64,000 nucleotides of DNA, from NCBI GenBank assembly GCA_021775255.1, contig JAJFIA010000001.1, positions 536,790-600,789 on the forward strand, in the 5' to 3' direction. This document shows positions 54,484 to 63,939 of the stretch, one piece after another. Positions within the stretch are counted from its first letter, which is position 1; every line of letters starts with the position of its first letter. The position numbers were made by a program, and so were the translations under genes. Source of the stretch: Roseovarius sp. Lineage in GTDB: Bacteria > Pseudomonadota > Alphaproteobacteria > Rhodobacterales > Rhodobacteraceae. A model generated the notes under the pieces. That model was given only the letters and a program-made list of their open reading frames with translations, did no database searches and was not told the DNA's origin.

Positions 54484-55719
54484 ATGACGGGTAGCTCTAT
54501 GACACAGCCAGAACTCAATCCCATTGCCGCCTGCACCATCAGCCGGGATGTTCAGAACTTCGATCTTCTGATCGAAGACATGGAGGCCGCGCTTGGAGAA
54601 AACTGGGGGGATCTGGGCTTTGACGAAGCCCTCACATTCCTTGACCAACCGGATGCTGAATCACTTGAATTCATTGCCATTGCCATGGACGGCACTGATG
54701 AAATCAAAATTGATTTACTGAGTAAAATCATAACAAAGGCCAACAAGCAGGATATCAAGGTCATCCTGATAGCCGAAGAGGTAAGCCCCACGATACTACA
54801 CCAGCTTTTGCGCGGCGGGGCGGATGAATTTGTCCCCTATCCTCTGCCCGAAAATGAATTGAAAGCTGCAATCGAGCGGTTGAAACAGCCTAAATTCGAG
54901 GCCGTACAACAGGTTCGCGCCCCGGCCCATGGCGGCGGTGAGACCGAAGGCGTGCTTTTGGCCGTACACGGTATTGCCGGCGGTACCGGGGCCACAACAT
55001 TTGCGGTCAATCTCGCCTGGGAGCTGGCAACAGTTGAAAAAAACGATCCCCCACGGGTCTGTATCCTTGATCTTGATCTGCAAACCGGGTCGGTCTCCAC
55101 CTATCTCGATCTGCCGCGCCGGGATATGGTCTATGAAATGTGGTCGGAAACCGAAAATGTCGACAGCGAAGTGTTCCGGCAAGCACTGGTGGCACATGAT
55201 GAAACGCTATGGGCCCTGACTGCCCCCTCGGATATGCTGCCGCTTGATCTGATCACGCCTCAGGATGTCAGCCGTGTGCTGGATATTGCCCGGCGGAATT
55301 TTGATTATGTCATCGTCGATATGCCATCGACACTGGTGGCCTGGACGGAAACCGTTCTGTCGGCTTCGCAGATATATTTCACCACGATCGAGATAGATAT
55401 GCGCTCGGCCCAGAACGCCCTGCGCTTCAAGCGGGCGCTTAAATCCGAAGAATTGCCCGTAGAAAAATTACGGTTTTGCCTGAATCGTGCCCCAAAATTT
55501 ACCGATTTGAATGGTAAGTCCCGTATCAAGCGGATGTCTGAAAGCCTTGAGATTGGTATCGAAGTGCAACTGCCCGATGGTGGTTCTTCGGTAGCAAGCT
55601 GCGGTGATCACGGCACCCCGCTGGCCGTTTCGGCCAAAAAGAACCCGTTGCGCAAGGAAATCGCCAAATTGGCCCAATCCCTGCACGAATTGAGTAAAAG
55701 TGAAATCGAGGCTGCATAA
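54484..55719 (+). CDS. cpaE: Tad pilus ATPase-like localisation protein CpaE
   Basis: 411 residues from ATG 54484, with GGAATG upstream; ATG 54499 is also possible. N-terminal receiver-like domain (about 20-135) and C-terminal MinD/ParA-like domain (about 155-400). The deviant Walker A reads HGIAGGTGATTFAVNLAWE (162-180): Ala stands at both Lys positions of the classical KGGxGK motif, so ATP hydrolysis may be altered or lost; some CpaE proteins are known to diverge here. DLDLQTGSVSTYLD follows as in other CpaE. Positions the pilus machinery. Confidence 0.9.
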   Translation: MTGSSMTQPELNPIAACTISRDVQNFDLLIEDMEAALGENWGDLGFDEALTFLDQPDAESLEFIAIAMDGTDEIKIDLLSKIITKANKQDIKVILIAEEVSPTILHQLLRGGADEFVPYPLPENELKAAIERLKQPKFEAVQQVRAPAHGGGETEGVLLAVHGIAGGTGATTFAVNLAWELATVEKNDPPRVCILDLDLQTGSVSTYLDLPRRDMVYEMWSETENVDSEVFRQALVAHDETLWALTAPSDMLPLDLITPQDVSRVLDIARRNFDYVIVDMPSTLVAWTETVLSASQIYFTTIEIDMRSAQNALRFKRALKSEELPVEKLRFCLNRAPKFTDLNGKSRIKRMSESLEIGIEVQLPDGGSSVASCGDHGTPLAVSAKKNPLRKEIAKLAQSLHELSKSEIEAA

Positions 55720-55734
55720 CAAGGGAATACCATC

Positions 55735-57180
55735 ATGTTTTCACGTTACAAAAAACCAGGGCAATCCTCCCAGAACGCGGCACCAACTGCGGCACCTGGC
55801 GAAGCTGCAAAAACTGCCCCTGTTCAACGCACGCAAACCCATAGTTTACGCAAGCCATCTCAGGCTGTTGCCGCTAAAGCCTCGGATAAAGACAAGGAAC
55901 GCAAACGCAAAGAGCGCCTGAGCGAGATCAAGGTGGAATTGCACCGGTCCCTGCTCGACAATCTCAATCTTTCTGCTCTTGATACTGCGACCGAATCTGA
56001 CCTCAGGGCTGAGATCAGCTCAATCGCCGGTGAGGTTCTCGAAGAAAAAAGCATCGTCCTCAACCGCGATGACCGCGCAAATCTGACTCAGGAACTCTAT
56101 GATGAAGTCCGTGGCCTCGGCCCGCTTGAGCCGCTGCTCAAGGATGAGACAATCAACGATATTCTGGTCAACGGCCCGCATCAGGTTTTTATCGAACGTG
56201 ACGGTAAACTTGAAATGAGCGATGTTACTTTCAAAGACGAAAAGCATCTGTTGCGTATCATCGACAAGATCGTATCGGCTGTGGGTCGGCGGGTGGACGA
56301 ATCCAACCCTTATGTCGATGCCCGTCTTGCCGATGGTTCACGTTTCAACGCCATGGTGCCACCGATTGCCGTGGATGGCTCATTGGTTTCCATTCGTAAA
56401 TTCACCAAAGACAAGCTGGGAATTGATGATCTGGTCAACTTTGGTGCCTTCAACGAAGAAATGGCCGCCTATTTACAGGCCGCCGTGGCCACAAGGCTGA
56501 ATATCATCGTCTCGGGCGGTACCGGCTCTGGTAAAACCACAACGCTGAATGCGCTTTCATCCTTTATCGACAATTCCGAACGCATCCTGACGATCGAAGA
56601 CACCGCCGAACTTCAGTTGCAACAAACCCATGTGGGCCGGATGGAAAGCCGCCCGCCCAATGTGGAAGGCAAAGGCGAGGTATCCCCGCGCGATTGTCTC
56701 AAAAACGCACTGCGGATGCGCCCTGATCGCATCATCGTCGGCGAGACGCGCGGCGAGGAAGTGATTGACATGCTGCAGGCGATGAACACCGGCCATGATG
56801 GCTCGATGACAACAATTCACGCCAACAACCCGCGCGATGCTGTCAGCCGTCTGGAAAACATGATCGCCATGGCCGGTATTGAAATGCCGCTCAAGGCGGT
56901 TCGGGCGCAGATTGCTTCGGCTGTGAACCTGATTGTTCAGGCCTCACGCCTGCAGGACGGCTCGCGCCGGATGGTCTCGATCACCGAGGTGACCGGGATG
57001 GAGGGCGATGTGATCTCGATGCAGGAAGTGTTTCGCTTTCAGCGCGTTGGCCTGACCCCCGAAAACAAGATCATCGGCCATTTCACCGGTACAGGCGTGC
57101 GCTCCAACTTCACCGAGCGGTTCCGCTTGTGGGGGTATGATCTGCCATCCAGCATCTTTGAGCCGATAGCGGCGGAGTAA
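55735..57180 (+). CDS. cpaF: Tad pilus motor ATPase CpaF/TadA
   Basis: 481 residues from ATG 55735, with AAGGGAA upstream. Charged N-terminal region (1-70), then the secretion ATPase: Walker [11 protein letters not shown] (261-270), Asp box [14 protein letters not shown], Walker [11 protein letters not shown] (around 335-344), His box [12 protein letters not shown]. Hexameric cytosolic motor that drives both extension and retraction of Tad pili. Confidence 0.96.
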   Translation: MFSRYKKPGQSSQNAAPTAAPGEAAKTAPVQRTQTHSLRKPSQAVAAKASDKDKERKRKERLSEIKVELHRSLLDNLNLSALDTATESDLRAEISSIAGEVLEEKSIVLNRDDRANLTQELYDEVRGLGPLEPLLKDETINDILVNGPHQVFIERDGKLEMSDVTFKDEKHLLRIIDKIVSAVGRRVDESNPYVDARLADGSRFNAMVPPIAVDGSLVSIRKFTKDKLGIDDLVNFGAFNEEMAAYLQAAVATRLNIIVSGGTGSGKTTTLNALSSFIDNSERILTIEDTAELQLQQTHVGRMESRPPNVEGKGEVSPRDCLKNALRMRPDRIIVGETRGEEVIDMLQAMNTGHDGSMTTIHANNPRDAVSRLENMIAMAGIEMPLKAVRAQIASAVNLIVQASRLQDGSRRMVSITEVTGMEGDVISMQEVFRFQRVGLTPENKIIGHFTGTGVRSNFTERFRLWGYDLPSSIFEPIAAE

Positions 57181-57184
57181 CCCC

Positions 57185-58153
57185 ATGACGATCAACATAG
57201 AATTTATAATTTATGGTCTGATTTTCATCGGAGTCATTGTCCTGGTGGAAGGCATTTACCTCACGGTATTTGGCCGCTCCATCAGTCTCAACAGCCGGGT
57301 CAACCGCCGGCTTGAGATGCTGGATAAAAGTGGCAATCGCGAAGAGGTCATGGAGAAGCTGCGCAAAGAGATGCAGCAACATCTCAAAGCAAAGAAAATT
57401 CCGCTCTATTCCATCCTTTCTGTCCGGGCACAAAAGGCGGCCATCGCCTTTACCCCACGGCAATTGGTTATGTTGATGGCGCTGCTTTCTCTCATCGCAT
57501 TCTTTGGTCTTTCCGTCGCCACCTCAACCCCTCTGCCTGTCCGTATTCTGGTCTCGATCGCGATTGGGGTGGGCGGTATATTCACCTGGATCACCTCAAA
57601 AGCCAACAAACGGCTGGCGATGCTGGAAGAACAACTGCCTGACGCGATCGAGCTGATTGTCCGTTCGCTCAGGGTTGGGCATCCGTTTTCCGCCGCAATC
57701 GGGATTGTGGCCACTGAGGTTGGTGATCCGCTAGCCAGCGAAATTGGTATTATTGCAGATGAAAACGCCTTTGGTCGCGATATGGGCGAAGCCATTCAGG
57801 ACATGGCCGAGCGGCTTGATCTGCAAGACCTGCGGTTTTTGGCCGTGGCGGTTACGATCCAGCAGCAGGCGGGCGGCAATCTGGCCGAAATCCTGGCCGG
57901 CCTGGCAACTGTCATCCGCTCGCGCTTTCGTCTGTTCCGCAAGGTCAAGGCCATCACCGCCGAGGCTCAATGGTCGGGCAAATTTCTATCCGGTTTCCCG
58001 ATAGCGGCTTTGTTTCTCATCCAGATGATTAAACCGGACTATTATGATGAAGCCATGCAACACCCATACTTCATTCATGCGGCCCTTGTTGTCGGCACTT
58101 TGCTTGTGATTAACCTCATCGTTATGCGCGCCCTTGTAAACATCAAAGTCTGA
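57185..58153 (+). CDS. tadB: Tad inner-membrane platform protein TadB
   Basis: 322 residues from ATG 57185, 4 bp after cpaF. T2SSF-type domain (about 155-285; LPDAIELIVRSLRVGHPFSAAIG; DLQDLRFLAVAVTIQQQAGGNLAE, part) with membrane helices near 5-25, 95-135 and two at the C-terminus. Forms the inner-membrane base with TadC. Confidence 0.94.
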   Translation: MTINIEFIIYGLIFIGVIVLVEGIYLTVFGRSISLNSRVNRRLEMLDKSGNREEVMEKLRKEMQQHLKAKKIPLYSILSVRAQKAAIAFTPRQLVMLMALLSLIAFFGLSVATSTPLPVRILVSIAIGVGGIFTWITSKANKRLAMLEEQLPDAIELIVRSLRVGHPFSAAIGIVATEVGDPLASEIGIIADENAFGRDMGEAIQDMAERLDLQDLRFLAVAVTIQQQAGGNLAEILAGLATVIRSRFRLFRKVKAITAEAQWSGKFLSGFPIAALFLIQMIKPDYYDEAMQHPYFIHAALVVGTLLVINLIVMRALVNIKV

Positions 58154-58167
58154 AGAGGAAAACGCCC

Positions 58168-59157
58168 ATGGAAAGCCTAATTCAGATGTTTGCTACCCTG
58201 ACAGATGGTCTGGGTGAATTTGGCCCGATTATCATCGCGGGAACGCTTGGCGTTATCTTGGTTGTCATGGTGCTGATCCTGATGCTTAATCAGCGCCAGG
58301 ATCCACTTGAGAAATTGAAAAGAGCCAATAAAACCGGCCGCCCCGATGAGGAAATAAAGAAACGTCTGCGCACCGGGGGGCGCAACCAGAAACTGGATAA
58401 ATATGCCAGCTTCCTTGAGCCGCAAGACGCCAAACAGCTATCCAAAATGAAGCTGACACTGATGCAGGCGGGATACCGCAGCAACGATGCCGTCCGGTAT
58501 TTTCACTTTTCGCAATTTGCCCTCGGTATTGGCAGCCTTGTGCTTGGCGTCATATACTTTCTGTTATTTGTAGCCGGCGGGCAGGTCACAACCACACAGA
58601 CGATTTTGTATATCCTCGGCCCTGGCCTGGCTGGGTATATGTTTCCAAAATACTGGGTAACCAAGCGCCTCCAGCAGCGCCAGGAAGAGATCCAGGATGG
58701 CTTTCCTGACTCCCTTGACATGATGCTTGTATGCGTTGAAGCCGGGCAATCCATAGATCAGGCGATTGTGCGCGTGGCAAAAGAGATAATCGCCTCATAC
58801 CCCGCTCTGGCCGAGGAATATGAAATCGTGGCGCAGCAGATCAAGGCGGGGCGGGATAAAGCTTCCGTCCTGCGGGAAATGGCCGAGCGTTGCGGAATTC
58901 AGGACATCTCGAGCTTTGTAACGGTTTTGATCCAGTCTCAGACCTACGGCACACCCATTGCCGAGGCCTTGCGGGTATATGCCAGCGAAATGCGTGACAA
59001 ACGGGTCATGCGCGCCGAGGAAAAAGCCAATAAACTGCCAACAAAAATGACATTGGCAACAATGATGTTTACCGTACCGGCATTGCTGATCATTCTGGTC
59101 GGCCCCTCCGTTCTGGGCGTGATGAAACTGTTCACAATGCAGACCGGATTAAATTAA
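58168..59157 (+). CDS. tadC: Tad inner-membrane platform protein TadC
   Basis: 329 residues from ATG 58168, preceded by GAAGAGGAAAA. Helices at about 17-39, 110-135, 140-160 and the C-terminus; T2SSF domain about 175-300 (GFPDSLDMMLVCVEAGQSIDQAI; ISSFVTVLIQSQTYGTPIAEAL). Pairs with TadB. Confidence 0.94.
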   Translation: MESLIQMFATLTDGLGEFGPIIIAGTLGVILVVMVLILMLNQRQDPLEKLKRANKTGRPDEEIKKRLRTGGRNQKLDKYASFLEPQDAKQLSKMKLTLMQAGYRSNDAVRYFHFSQFALGIGSLVLGVIYFLLFVAGGQVTTTQTILYILGPGLAGYMFPKYWVTKRLQQRQEEIQDGFPDSLDMMLVCVEAGQSIDQAIVRVAKEIIASYPALAEEYEIVAQQIKAGRDKASVLREMAERCGIQDISSFVTVLIQSQTYGTPIAEALRVYASEMRDKRVMRAEEKANKLPTKMTLATMMFTVPALLIILVGPSVLGVMKLFTMQTGLN

Positions 59158-59186
59158 GCCACTCTGGCTTGAAACAGGAAGTCGCG

Positions 59187-59732
59187 ATGCGAGCAGGCGC
59201 ATTTATGGCAGTAATCATGGCCCTGTCGGCCTGTGCTGAAAATCCCACGGATCAAGGCCCCTATGCGCCCGGCATTGTCAAAGATGGCGAGGCGGTGGAT
59301 GGTTTGATCGTTGGTCAGCGCCTGATCAATGCCGGCGAATATGATCTTGCCATTGATGCCTATACCCGCGCTGCGCTGAAACGCGGGCTTGATGCCGATG
59401 TTCTTGCCGGACTTGGCAGTGCCAATCTGGGGCTGGGGCGGCTTGGGCAGGCCGAAGATCTGCTGCGCCGCGCCATCGAAAAGGATGAAAAGCGGCCCGA
59501 GATCTGGAACAATCTTGGTGTGGTTTTGATCGAGCAGGGCGAATATGGCGAAGCAGAACAGGTTTTTCGGCGGGCTTACGCCTTGGATAATGGCGAAAGT
59601 GACGCAATTAGAGATAATTTGCGCTTAGCGATAGCAAAACTGGAAAAACCGTATTATGATGAAAGCCAAGAGCAAGCATACAAATTGGTACGCCGGGGCA
59701 GCAGCGAATTTCTGATCCATAAGATACCATGA
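59187..59732 (+). CDS. tadD: Tad pilotin-like TPR lipoprotein TadD
   Basis: 181 residues from ATG 59187, with AGGAAG upstream; a TTG at 59169 is rejected. Signal peptide with lipobox LSAC (about residue 16), then three TPR-like repeats (about 45-150; LINAGEYDLAIDAYTRAALK, NLGVVLIEQGEYGEAEQVF). Thought to help secretin CpaC assemble. Confidence 0.9.
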   Translation: MRAGAFMAVIMALSACAENPTDQGPYAPGIVKDGEAVDGLIVGQRLINAGEYDLAIDAYTRAALKRGLDADVLAGLGSANLGLGRLGQAEDLLRRAIEKDEKRPEIWNNLGVVLIEQGEYGEAEQVFRRAYALDNGESDAIRDNLRLAIAKLEKPYYDESQEQAYKLVRRGSSEFLIHKIP

Positions 59733-59763
59733 TTGAGGTCGAAGCAGTAAAAAGGACGCAACA

Positions 59764-60618
59764 ATGCGCCATCCCATTATTTTTTTATGCGTTACAGGCG
59801 CATTACTTCTTTCCGCATGTTCAGATAAAAACAATCCCGATGTAGACCGGGCCTTGCAGGACATCAACGTCATTGACGAGTCCGGGCTGAACGATGTCAT
59901 GCTCACAACCGCTGATCCCAACGAAGCGGTTACATATTTTCAGCGCGCCACCTCGGAAAAACCCGACCGGATTGATCTGGCACGGGGGCTGGCACTATCT
60001 TTGGTCCGCGCCAAACGTCATACCGAGGCGGTTGCCGCCTGGAGCAAAGTGGTTGACCACAAAGACGCCACCAATAACGACCGGGTTGAGCTGGCGGATG
60101 CCCTGATCCGCAACAATGAATGGGACCGCGCCGATAAAGCGCTTGATGAGATCCCCCCGACCTTTGAAACATTCAAGCGCTACCGCCTTGAGGCGATGAT
60201 CGCCGATAGCAAAAAAGAATGGACGAAAGCCGACAGTTTCTATGAAACCGCCGTGGGCCTCACAACCCGCCCGGCCAGCGTGATGAACAACTGGGGCTAC
60301 TCGAAACTCACCCGTGGTGATTACGCCGGGGCCGAACGCCTGTTTGGCGATGCAATCCGCCAGGATCAAAAGCTGTTTACAGCCAAAAACAACCTGATCC
60401 TGGCCCGCGGTGCCCAGAAAAAATACAGCATCCCGGTGATCCCCATTACCCAGGAAGAGCGGGCGCAATTGCTTTATACGCTTGGGCTTTCGGCCATCAA
60501 ACAAGGCGATGTGGCAATCGGCAAAGGCCTGCTGCGTGATGCGATAGACACCCATCCACGGCATTTTGAAGAGGCCGCGCGCAGCCTGAACGCACTTGAA
60601 GAAAACGTATCAAACTAA
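59764..60618 (+). CDS. Second TPR lipoprotein of the Tad locus
   Basis: 284 residues from ATG 59764. Signal peptide with lipobox LSAC (Cys19), then TPR-type helical repeats through residue 280 (LARGLALSLVRAKRHTEAV; NWGYSKLTRGDYAGAERLF; TLGLSAIKQGDVAIGKGLL). Longer than TadD and not a close copy of it. Likely another periplasmic assembly factor. Confidence 0.85.
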   Translation: MRHPIIFLCVTGALLLSACSDKNNPDVDRALQDINVIDESGLNDVMLTTADPNEAVTYFQRATSEKPDRIDLARGLALSLVRAKRHTEAVAAWSKVVDHKDATNNDRVELADALIRNNEWDRADKALDEIPPTFETFKRYRLEAMIADSKKEWTKADSFYETAVGLTTRPASVMNNWGYSKLTRGDYAGAERLFGDAIRQDQKLFTAKNNLILARGAQKKYSIPVIPITQEERAQLLYTLGLSAIKQGDVAIGKGLLRDAIDTHPRHFEEAARSLNALEENVSN

Positions 60619-60624
60619 CAACTC

Positions 60625-61131
60625 ATGCAGGTAGTGAACTTAACCTCCTATGAAGCTTGGTGGTTTGCGCCCTTTGTCCTGCCAATATGTTACTGGGTGG
60701 CGCTGAGCGATCTGCGGCACATGAAGATCCCCAACAAGGCGGTTCTGGCGCTGACCGGTGTATTTATGGTCATCGGCCTGATTGCCCTGCCCTCTTTCAC
60801 CGATTATGGCTGGCGGCTGTTGCATCTTCTGGTGATGCTGATCATCGGCATCGGGTTCAGTTCTGCTGGCCTTATCGGCGCGGGGGATGCAAAATTTATT
60901 GCCGCTTCCGCGCCCTTCGTTCCACTCTCTGATCTCGCGCTGGTCAGCCTGATACTTGCGGCCAGTCTTCTGGCCGGATTGGCAACCCACCGGATGGCCA
61001 AACATTCCCCCCTGCGCAAACTTGCCCCCGACTGGAAAAGCTGGACCAGCGACGGCAAATTTCCCATGGGGGTCTCACTTGGTGCAACACTGGCAATTTA
61101 CATGGTGTTGGGCGTTGTTTTTGGTGGATAA
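60625..61131 (+). CDS. cpaA: Prepilin peptidase CpaA/TadV
   Basis: 168 residues from ATG 60625, 6 bp after the TPR gene. A24 aspartic peptidase without the N-methylation domain: catalytic D29 in SDLRHMKIPN and D88 in GAGDAK (the GxGD motif), with six hydrophobic helices. Cleaves Flp prepilins after the Gly. Its position at the end of the locus, rather than next to flp, is common in Rhodobacterales. Confidence 0.93.
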   Translation: MQVVNLTSYEAWWFAPFVLPICYWVALSDLRHMKIPNKAVLALTGVFMVIGLIALPSFTDYGWRLLHLLVMLIIGIGFSSAGLIGAGDAKFIAASAPFVPLSDLALVSLILAASLLAGLATHRMAKHSPLRKLAPDWKSWTSDGKFPMGVSLGATLAIYMVLGVVFGG

Positions 61132-61263
61132 CTGCCCTAACCTACCGCAATACAGCCCGATCAATACCATAATTTAACCCTCTTTCGTGTGGCATGATCC
61201 AAGATATACCCCACATAATCCGCAGCGCTTATAACAGTTCACAATAAAACAGGCGAAACCCTG

Positions 61264-62574
61264 ATGAATATGCAAGCAACCAATAGCATTCAACCGCCTC
61301 CGCCGCCCGAAGGCATCGAAGGTATGCAGCTTCCCATCGTCATGATGCGCGATATTCTGCTCAAAACGATTTTCCGCAAAAACCTTGATATGGTCACGGA
61401 TATCGCATCCGCCATATGCCTGCCGCGGGCCGTGACCCAGGAACTGATTGATATGGCCCGGCAGCAAAAACTGCTGGAAGCCACCGGCACGCTCAATGCC
61501 TCATCGGGCAGTGAGATGGGCTATCAGCTCACGGATGCAGGCAAGGCCCGGTCATTGGATGCTTTGGGGCAGTCAGAATATTTTGGCGCGATGCCTGTGC
61601 CGATGGCGGTTTATGCCGAACAGGTCAAACGCCAGTCGATCCGCAATATCCAGGTTACCCGTGACGAACTGACCGGTGCCATGGGGCATCTGATCTTGCC
61701 GGATGAACTTCTGGATCATTTGGGGCCCGCCGTCAGCGCCGGGCGTTCGGTGCTGATGTATGGCCCTCCGGGCAATGGCAAATCCAGTATTGCCAACGGT
61801 ATCCGCGATGCTATCGGCGGCAAGATTTACGTGCCGCGTGCGATTGAATATGCCGGTCAGGTGATCACGGTTTATGATCCGATCGTGCATTCCGCCGCCG
61901 AAGAAGAGGTGGATGATCCTAATTCCCTGCGCCGCCGCAGGACATTCGATGGCCGCTATGTGCGCTGCTCCCGGCCTGCGGTTATCACCGGGGGTGAGCT
62001 GAGCCTGAGCATGCTTGATCTGGTCTATAACCCAACGGCGCGTACCTATCAGGCCCCGCTACAGCTTAAATCCACCGGTGGCATTTTTATCGTGGATGAC
62101 CTTGGCCGTCAGGTTGAACCGCCGCAAAACCTTGTTAACCGCTGGATTGTTCCGCTGGAAGAAAGCAAGGATATTCTGGCACTGCAATCGGGTGAAAAGT
62201 TTGAGGTGCCGTTTGATACGCTGGTGATATTCTCAACCAACTTCCACCCCAATGAAATATTCGATAACGCGGCCCTGCGCCGGATCTTCTTCAAGATCAA
62301 GATCGACGGGCCGCATCAGGAAGATTACCTCAAAATCTTTGCCATGGTTGCGCGCCAGCGCCAGATGCCGCTGGATGAGGCCGCATTGGTGCATCTTCTG
62401 AAAGAGAAATATCCGCTGATTGATGATGTCTATGCCAATTATCAGCCGGTCTTCCTGATTGATCAGATGATCGCGATCTGTGATTTTGAGGGCATCCCCT
62501 ATCAGATGTCGCCCGAATTGATTGATCGTGCCTGGGCCAATATGTTTGTCCGCCAGGAAACCATCGCGCATTGA
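61264..62574 (+). CDS. AAA ATPase associated with the Tad locus
   Basis: 436 residues from ATG 61264. Proline-rich start, winged-helix-like N-domain (about 25-105), then an AAA core with Walker A GPPGNGKSS (167-175) and Walker B IFIVDD, and STNFHPNEIFDNAALRRIFFKIK as the sensor-1/arginine-finger region. Genes like this often follow cpaA in Rhodobacterales, but the role in pilus biology is not known to me. 132-bp spacer before it suggests its own promoter. Confidence 0.82.
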   Translation: MNMQATNSIQPPPPPEGIEGMQLPIVMMRDILLKTIFRKNLDMVTDIASAICLPRAVTQELIDMARQQKLLEATGTLNASSGSEMGYQLTDAGKARSLDALGQSEYFGAMPVPMAVYAEQVKRQSIRNIQVTRDELTGAMGHLILPDELLDHLGPAVSAGRSVLMYGPPGNGKSSIANGIRDAIGGKIYVPRAIEYAGQVITVYDPIVHSAAEEEVDDPNSLRRRRTFDGRYVRCSRPAVITGGELSLSMLDLVYNPTARTYQAPLQLKSTGGIFIVDDLGRQVEPPQNLVNRWIVPLEESKDILALQSGEKFEVPFDTLVIFSTNFHPNEIFDNAALRRIFFKIKIDGPHQEDYLKIFAMVARQRQMPLDEAALVHLLKEKYPLIDDVYANYQPVFLIDQMIAICDFEGIPYQMSPELIDRAWANMFVRQETIAH

Positions 62575-62585
62575 CAAAATGCCAG

Positions 62586-63014
62586 ATGCACCCGGAGATC
62601 GAGCAAAATATCAGGGCCAGTTTCGACGCGCAAACCATGATGGCGACTTTGGGCGCATCCTTGCTGCGGCTGGAACAGGCCCGTGTGGAAATACACGCGC
62701 CGATCCTGCCGGGCAGCCAACAACAACACGGGGTTGCCCACGCCGCATTGGCCTTTGCCATTGGCGATAGTGCCGCCGGATATGCGGCATTATCCGTTAT
62801 GCCACCAGGCTCCGAGGTCATGACCACGGAAATGAAGATCAATCTGTTGCGGCCCGCAACCGGGCAGTACCTGATTGCCCGCGGTCAGGTGATCAAACCG
62901 GGCCGCCGTCTGGTGATCGTTCAGGCCGATGTCTATGCCGTTCAGGACAAAGCGGAAAAACACGTGGCCCTGCTCACCGGTACAATGATCCCCCTGCCGC
63001 CAGACAGGCCCTGA
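62586..63014 (+). CDS. PaaI-type hotdog thioesterase
   Basis: 142 residues from ATG 62586; a TTG at 62571 overlapping the ATPase stop is an alternative, and neither has a clear ribosome site. Hotdog fold of the PaaI/YdiI type: QQHGVAHAALAFAIGDSAAGYAA carries the HGG-like (H-G-V-x-H) loop with a catalytic Asp, and TTEMKINLLRPATGQYLIARGQVI the second strand set. Predicted acyl-CoA thioesterase; physiological acyl group unknown. Confidence 0.85.
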   Translation: MHPEIEQNIRASFDAQTMMATLGASLLRLEQARVEIHAPILPGSQQQHGVAHAALAFAIGDSAAGYAALSVMPPGSEVMTTEMKINLLRPATGQYLIARGQVIKPGRRLVIVQADVYAVQDKAEKHVALLTGTMIPLPPDRP

Positions 63015-63036
63015 CCCCGGCATATACCCCTGAGAG

Positions 63037-63927
63037 TTACGCAGTCAGGCCTTCCGGCTCAGTCAGACCATTGGCGCGGCAACAGGCGGTCACGGTATTG
63101 GCCAGAAGGCAAGCAATAGTCATCGGGCCAACGCCGCCGGGCACCGGCGTGATCGCGCCGGCCACCTTGCTGGCACTGGCAAATTCCACATCGCCCACAA
63201 GAATTTTCTTGCCATCGCGCTCGATCCGGTTGATGCCCACGTCAATCACCGTGGCCCCCGGTTTGATCCAATCCCCCGGCACCATTTCCGGGCGCCCAAC
63301 GGCGGCCACCACGATATCAGCCCGGCGCACCACGACAGGCAAATCTTTGGTGCGGCTATGGGCAATGGTCACGGTGCAACTGTCGCCCAGCAAGAGCTGC
63401 GCCATCGGTTTGCCGACAATATTCGAGCGGCCAATCACCACCGCATCCAGCCCACTGAGGCTGCCCAGATGATCGCGTAGCATCATCAGGCTGCCCAGTG
63501 GCGTACAGGGCACCATGGATTTCTGCCCGGTGCCCAAAAGGCCCACATTCGAGATGTGAAACCCGTCCACATCCTTTTCAGGGTTGATTGAATTGATCAC
63601 CAGATCCGCATCAAGATGCCTGGGCAGCGGCAGTTGAACCAGAATGCCATGCACCTCCGGATCGTTGTTGAGCCTGTCGATCAACGCAAGCAGCGCGCCC
63701 TGATCCACCCCTTCATCCAGCTTGTGCTCATAGGAGTTCATCCCCACCTCAACGGTCATCTTGCCCTTTGAGCGGACATAAACCTGAGATGCAGGATCTT
63801 CGCCCACCAGCACCACCGCCAGGCCGGGCGTAATGCCATTTTCCTCTTTCAGCCGCGCCACATGGCCCGCCACTTTCGCGCGAATGCCCGCTGCAAAAGC
63901 TTTGCCGTCAATGATTTTTGCTGTCAT
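63037..63927 (-). CDS. folD: Methylenetetrahydrofolate dehydrogenase/cyclohydrolase
   Basis: 296 residues from ATG 63927, with AAGGAA upstream; a longer start at 63978 lies in a GC-rich repeat and is rejected. FolD motifs: [11 protein letters not shown] (catalytic Tyr and Lys), [12 protein letters not shown], the NADP-binding [15 protein letters not shown], and [15 protein letters not shown] near the end. Bifunctional cytosolic enzyme of one-carbon metabolism. Convergent with the thioesterase gene. Confidence 0.96.
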   Translation of the reverse strand: MTAKIIDGKAFAAGIRAKVAGHVARLKEENGITPGLAVVLVGEDPASQVYVRSKGKMTVEVGMNSYEHKLDEGVDQGALLALIDRLNNDPEVHGILVQLPLPRHLDADLVINSINPEKDVDGFHISNVGLLGTGQKSMVPCTPLGSLMMLRDHLGSLSGLDAVVIGRSNIVGKPMAQLLLGDSCTVTIAHSRTKDLPVVVRRADIVVAAVGRPEMVPGDWIKPGATVIDVGINRIERDGKKILVGDVEFASASKVAGAITPVPGGVGPMTIACLLANTVTACCRANGLTEPEGLTA

Positions 63928-63939
63928 TATTTTTCCTTC

